Assembly: GCA_031310005.1 (NCBI GenBank)
Contig: CM062388.1
Span: 868,001 to 932,000, forward strand
DNA length: 64,000 nt
Reading direction: 5' to 3'
Source of the DNA: Dactylellina haptotyla
Lineage: Eukaryota; Ascomycota; Orbiliomycetes; Orbiliales; Orbiliaceae
Shown: piece by piece, positions 60,001-64,000 of the stretch
Numbering within the stretch: the stretch's first letter is position 1
Layout: every line of letters starts with the position of its first letter
Notes under the pieces: generated by a model
The model's input: the letters and a program-made list of their open reading frames with translations, nothing else
Databases searched by the model: none
What the model was told of the DNA's origin: nothing
Translations under genes and position numbers: made by a program

Positions 60001-63000
60001 TGCCAAGATTTTGCTTGAGTTCTTGCGATCTGACATCCAGGTTCTGAGCAGTGGTGTTCGAAAGGCTGCTGTACATCACACTAGCATCGTGGAGTTCAAC
60101 AATCTGCTGGAAGGTTTGCAAAAGCGGAATATGGGCGGCTGTAATCTTCTTTGGCAGATTATGCCATTTCCTCAAACTGAGCTGGATAGCCTCGTCGCAT
60201 ATTCTCAGGAAGTCGCTGTTGCTCTCATTCTTGCTATGGACTTTCTGAAGTGCCATAAACGCAAGGAAGAAGTATCGTCGTGGAGTAGGCGAATCCATCA
60301 AACTCTTGATAGTAGTGTCCACCGCCTCGCTGCTCTGGCCACCCCAGTCGTCCAAAAGTCTCCATGCACACTCAAGAAGCAAATCATTGTAATTTTCGTG
60401 CTTGGCAAAGTCGCTGAGAATCTCCCATTGCTGGAGTTTCTGGGCGCAAAGAATCCAATGATCCTCCCAAAGCATGTACTCCGCCTGCGAGAACGGCAGG
60501 ACACCAGTACGGGCTTTGATCTGGGCTTGCTCATAAGCGTGCTGGGCTTTGTCCCACATGCCGTTTTGCTCGAACGACAAAGCGACGTTGGTCTCCAAGT
60601 ACTGGCATCGTCGTCTCCACAAACCGTAAAACATGTCCTCTTCCTGGATTCCAGCATATATTTCCGCCAACGCATCAAGATTGCTCTCCTTGATGGTAGG
60701 GTTCTCATAGGGAGGTGTATTTGCCGAGTCCTCCAAGATGTGCAACGCCGAGTACCAGGCATTGAACGATTTGCTGATATATTTGATAAGATGAGGTGGA
60801 AGAATAATGCGAGGATTGGCTCTCTCAATACCGGCCAACAAGCTCTGGATAACATTCGGTCGCTTATCCATTTGCCTATGATGGCATTCTTTAGAGAGTA
60901 GGGTGATCATGCTTCTCGACAGGTCATTTCGATCTTCCTGTCCGATAGCCGCCCAACAAAGTGGGAACAGAGTAATCCAGATATCATGCGCAACATCCGA
61001 GGAAAGATGTTGGAGTTGGGCAAGCGAGTCGAAGACGTCAGAGGCCTTGACATCACCAAGACTAGCCACAAAGCGTCGATGGCGAACCATGAAGTCTTCA
61101 TACTGATCCTCGAGCATGATACTAGAAGTATCCCTCTTCTTCTCAGAGACAAAGATGGAAGAAGCGGAAGGTAGCTTGAAGTCTTCGGAATGCAATTCAA
61201 GCCTCCTATCCTTATCCACACATCCCAATAGCAAATGCGTAACTTGACTCAACCAGTATGAATCCTGCAAAGTCTCCCAGTTCTGCGTGCCCAAAAGATA
61301 CGATATTCTCGGGTTGATGGTCCGCGACAAGCTCTCGGTAAAGATATTCAAGAACCGATTGCGCATCTTGACTTCTTGAGCCCTACATCCTATGAGGAAA
61401 GCATGTTCAAGACGCACGGTCAGCTCTGTTCTGGTGATCTCCGGATGTTCGTAAATGCTGATCACCAATTCCAGGAATTTGTTGCACAAAGTAGAATCTT
61501 GTCGGCCTTCGAACGACATCATTTTGCTAAGAACAGCCGTCTTTTCTTTCAGCGTCGGGAAACTCTCTGTCGACCGGAATACCCAGTTCTCAACGACTCC
61601 AAGTATCTTGAGACACAGTTCATTGTTTGTTGACTTTTCAACCAACTGTGCCAAAACACTCAGGAACGGTCGTCGCTGGTCCTGGAGTGAAGAAATCCTT
61701 GCGGAAGCGATATCGATAACATTCGAGATCAGCTTAAGCGCTGTATCCGGATCCAAAGGTGGTGGAGGCGGTTGCGCATCTGCAGCAGGCGGCTGTGGGG
61801 CCGCGGGAGCACCTCCAGCGATATGGTCCCTAGCCAGTCTCTGGAAAGCCCTCATGAGTGCCGGAATATGCGCATCAACAGCATCAGGCCGCTTCTTGGC
61901 CAGAATCCACAGAATGTTGATGCTAGGAATGACACTGACGGCAATAGTCTCCTGCACAATCTGCGTCAATAACTTGACAAACTGCGATCCAGTCGACTCC
62001 GTCATCTCCTCGTCCTCATCGTCCTCCTGCTCCTGCGGAATGACCTCCAAAATCCTCAACACCACATCCTGCAACGCCTCCTGGATATCCACATTATCAC
62101 ACCTCAAACTCTTCTCTAAGATTTTCTGGAGTGTCGTGATCCTCTCTCTGCCCGCTCGATCTACTCCGAGCAGCCAGTCGTTCGACTTGGCCTGCACGAT
62201 AACCTTCAGCACCTGGAGCATATTGATAAACACATGCGCGTTATCATTCTTCAACTCGGCTTGCATCAATTGCGCCTCAGCCTGCTTCTGGTAGAGATCC
62301 ACGTCGACATCACCCCAGTACTTCGGCTGCAGCAGGTTCTCCAAAAGCTTGAGCGACCGCTCGCAGAGCTCATTCGAACTCCACTTCTCCGGACACGTTG
62401 AAATGAACGAAATCAAATGCTTCAACACTGACTGTCGGTACTGCGTCTGCAAGACCACATTAACTTTCTCCCCACCGCTCGAACTCGGCGGCGCCGAAGG
62501 TGATGACCGGCCTGTCTCATCTGGCAGCTTGCGCTTCCGCATCTGCGGCGAGTCCATCATGGTGATATCAACAGGGTTATCGATCGCCTGCTGCTCCCAT
62601 TTCCAAATCAACTCGACAAGATCAATCGACAAAGTTTTGTGTTCCGCCGAGGGATTCTGTACGTGAAAGACAAGCTTCTGTAGCGCCGACACCATCCCCA
62701 TGAAGAAATGCTCCCTTGATTCGTAGAACAGGTTCGCATGGCGGACGATAAACTGGAAGATGTTGATGAGTTGTGGCTGGTTGTGCGATTCTTCGATCAA
62801 TATCCTTCTTGGCCACTTAGCCCAAATTGGAAATCCCTTGGAATCGGCACCAGGTGGGATACGCTTCGGAAGCACAGGCGCGATGAGATCTAAAGCTTGT
62901 CGGACCAGTGTTCGACCCTCAGGTTGATGGGCTTTGAGTAACGCCACATAAATCTGGGTAACAATCTTCGCCGGGGTTTCGAAATGCGCGATGAAGAAAG

Positions 63001-64000
63001 CGATGAGAACATAAGCGGCCTGCTTGTTGATGATGTCTTCGAGCTTGATAAAGTTCCACCCAAATTTGATAACATCTTTTCTCGCATCTGCAATAATGGA
63101 ATGATGATGCTTGATGAGCAGCGCAGACATTTGCAGAACCTCCATTCTCGAGCGGTCGAGGCCGTTCTGTCCATCGTCCAGATCCCCCAAGTTTGTCTTC
63201 CAGATCTTATGATGTACCGCGCTGACTAGCTGGGAATCAACGAGTCTCGGTCCGTCACCGTCAAGCCCTCGTCGTTGAATATCCATTAATAGGATTGGAT
63301 TGACCAAATTCTTGAAGGCGTACGTCTTTAGCATCTGGTTCTGCGTAGTATCCTGGTATAAATCCAAGCACTTGAAGATAACGCTCTTCCAGTACTCGAT
63401 AGACTTGCTGCAGATAATATTTTCGTAGATAAAATGATCGAGAAGATAATTTGACTTGAGGCTTCCCGAGCTAGTCGCTTTGATGACCTGGAACAGAAAG
63501 TTGAGATCATTCGGCTTCTGGATGAGGTACTTTGTAAAGATCGAGATGAGCGTGGTAGAAGACTGGTCGACGCTAAGGCACAGCGACGGCGGCTTTAACT
63601 CCCCATTAACGGCCTTAGTATAAACATCGGACCCAACAGTGAGCAATTTATTCAACAAATCCTTATGGTCAACCAACCAATCGGACTTGTGCTCGCAAAC
63701 CGCGCCGACAGCTTTAATCGCATTGAAAATCGCCGTCGTCTTCGCCTCACCGGTAGTCTCACTATCAAACGACGCCTTGATAAGATCGTTGATATTGGCG
63801 ATAAGATGATCTCTCAACGGCCCGCTCGACTCGTCCGCCAACAACTGCGCGAACAACCGGCCGTACTTCATCACCGTCAACCGGGTGAGCATGTACTTCC
63901 ACGTATCCTCCGCATACCGGTTCACAAACTTCAACAGCGGAAGACGGAACGGCGAAATCTGTGTCCGTCGCAGACTCTCCTCGAGCCCCAACACAGTCTG
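57044..64000 (-). CDS. TRA1: TRA1, SAGA/NuA4 scaffold pseudokinase (3' part)
   Basis: Partial gene running off the right edge. Exons are 64000-58724 (open at the edge), 58665-57850, 57787-57374 and 57313-57044. The visible part is 2258 residues of a protein usually near 3800. HEAT-type helical repeats are followed by a FAT domain (about 59.6-61.0 kb), a Pro/Ala-rich linker (about 58.9-59.1 kb) and a PI3K-like domain ([56 protein letters not shown]) ending with a C-terminal FATC-like tail. As in all Tra1/TRRAP proteins the DFG and catalytic Asp are absent. Known role: activator-binding scaffold of the SAGA and NuA4 acetyltransferase complexes. A second proline-rich insert lies at about 61.75-61.82 kb. 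The pseudokinase domain contains an exact in-frame 28-residue tandem duplication (57463-57630), reported separately. Confidence 0.96.
57463..57630 (-). repeat. Perfect 2 x 84-bp tandem duplication inside TRA1
   Basis: Unit 1 is 57463-57546 and unit 2 is 57547-57630. The units are identical base for base and are a whole number of codons (28). In translation the run [20 protein letters not shown] and the following VPFRLTP occurs twice, joined by Arg; only the second copy continues into NLHTLMGP. Other Tra1 proteins are expected to have one copy. Identity at every base, including third positions, indicates a very recent event or an assembly error. Confidence 0.95.

Overview
The window is nuclear DNA of a filamentous ascomycete (Pezizomycotina). 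Genes carry many short GT-AG introns with recognisable branch sites. The set includes MCM5, VPS1, VPS54, a NUDT21-type CFIm25 and TRA1, next to typical mould gene families: P450, a berberine-bridge-like oxidase, a PNP-NACHT-ankyrin receptor, a LysM/GH55 enzyme and a tyrosinase. I could not fix genus or class from sequence alone. All exon borders were derived by eye from reading frame, GT/AG signals and family conservation.

Layout. (1) 1.5-15.7 kb is a compact housekeeping block: METTL25-like methyltransferase (-), CFIm25 (+), VPS54 (-), MCM5 (+) and VPS1 dynamin (+). (2) 15.7-35 kb is an AT-rich, gene-poor island with long deserts. It holds five metabolic genes: a P450 (+), a delta-12-type desaturase (-), a short HMG-CoA reductase-like enzyme (-), a secondary-metabolism type FAD oxidase (+) and a YheT/ABHD-type hydrolase (+). 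It looks like an accessory or secondary-metabolite locus without a visible core synthase. (3) 35.1-45.3 kb holds a 1393-residue PNP-NACHT-ankyrin NLR-like protein and two unrecognised genes. (4) 47.5-54.7 kb holds two convergent secreted enzymes, each carrying N-terminal LysM chitin-binding modules: a five-LysM GH55 beta-1,3-glucanase-like protein and a LysM-tyrosinase. Together they read as a wall-directed pair. (5) 57.0-64.0 kb is the 3' part of TRA1, the pseudokinase scaffold of SAGA/NuA4, running off the right edge.

Most notable: the convergent LysM-GH55 / LysM-tyrosinase pair; a perfect in-frame 84-bp tandem duplication in the TRA1 pseudokinase domain; a 78-codon in-frame open extension behind the CFIm25 stop codon; the HMGR/P450/oxidase/desaturase island; and loss of the usual FAD-linking histidine in the oxidase.
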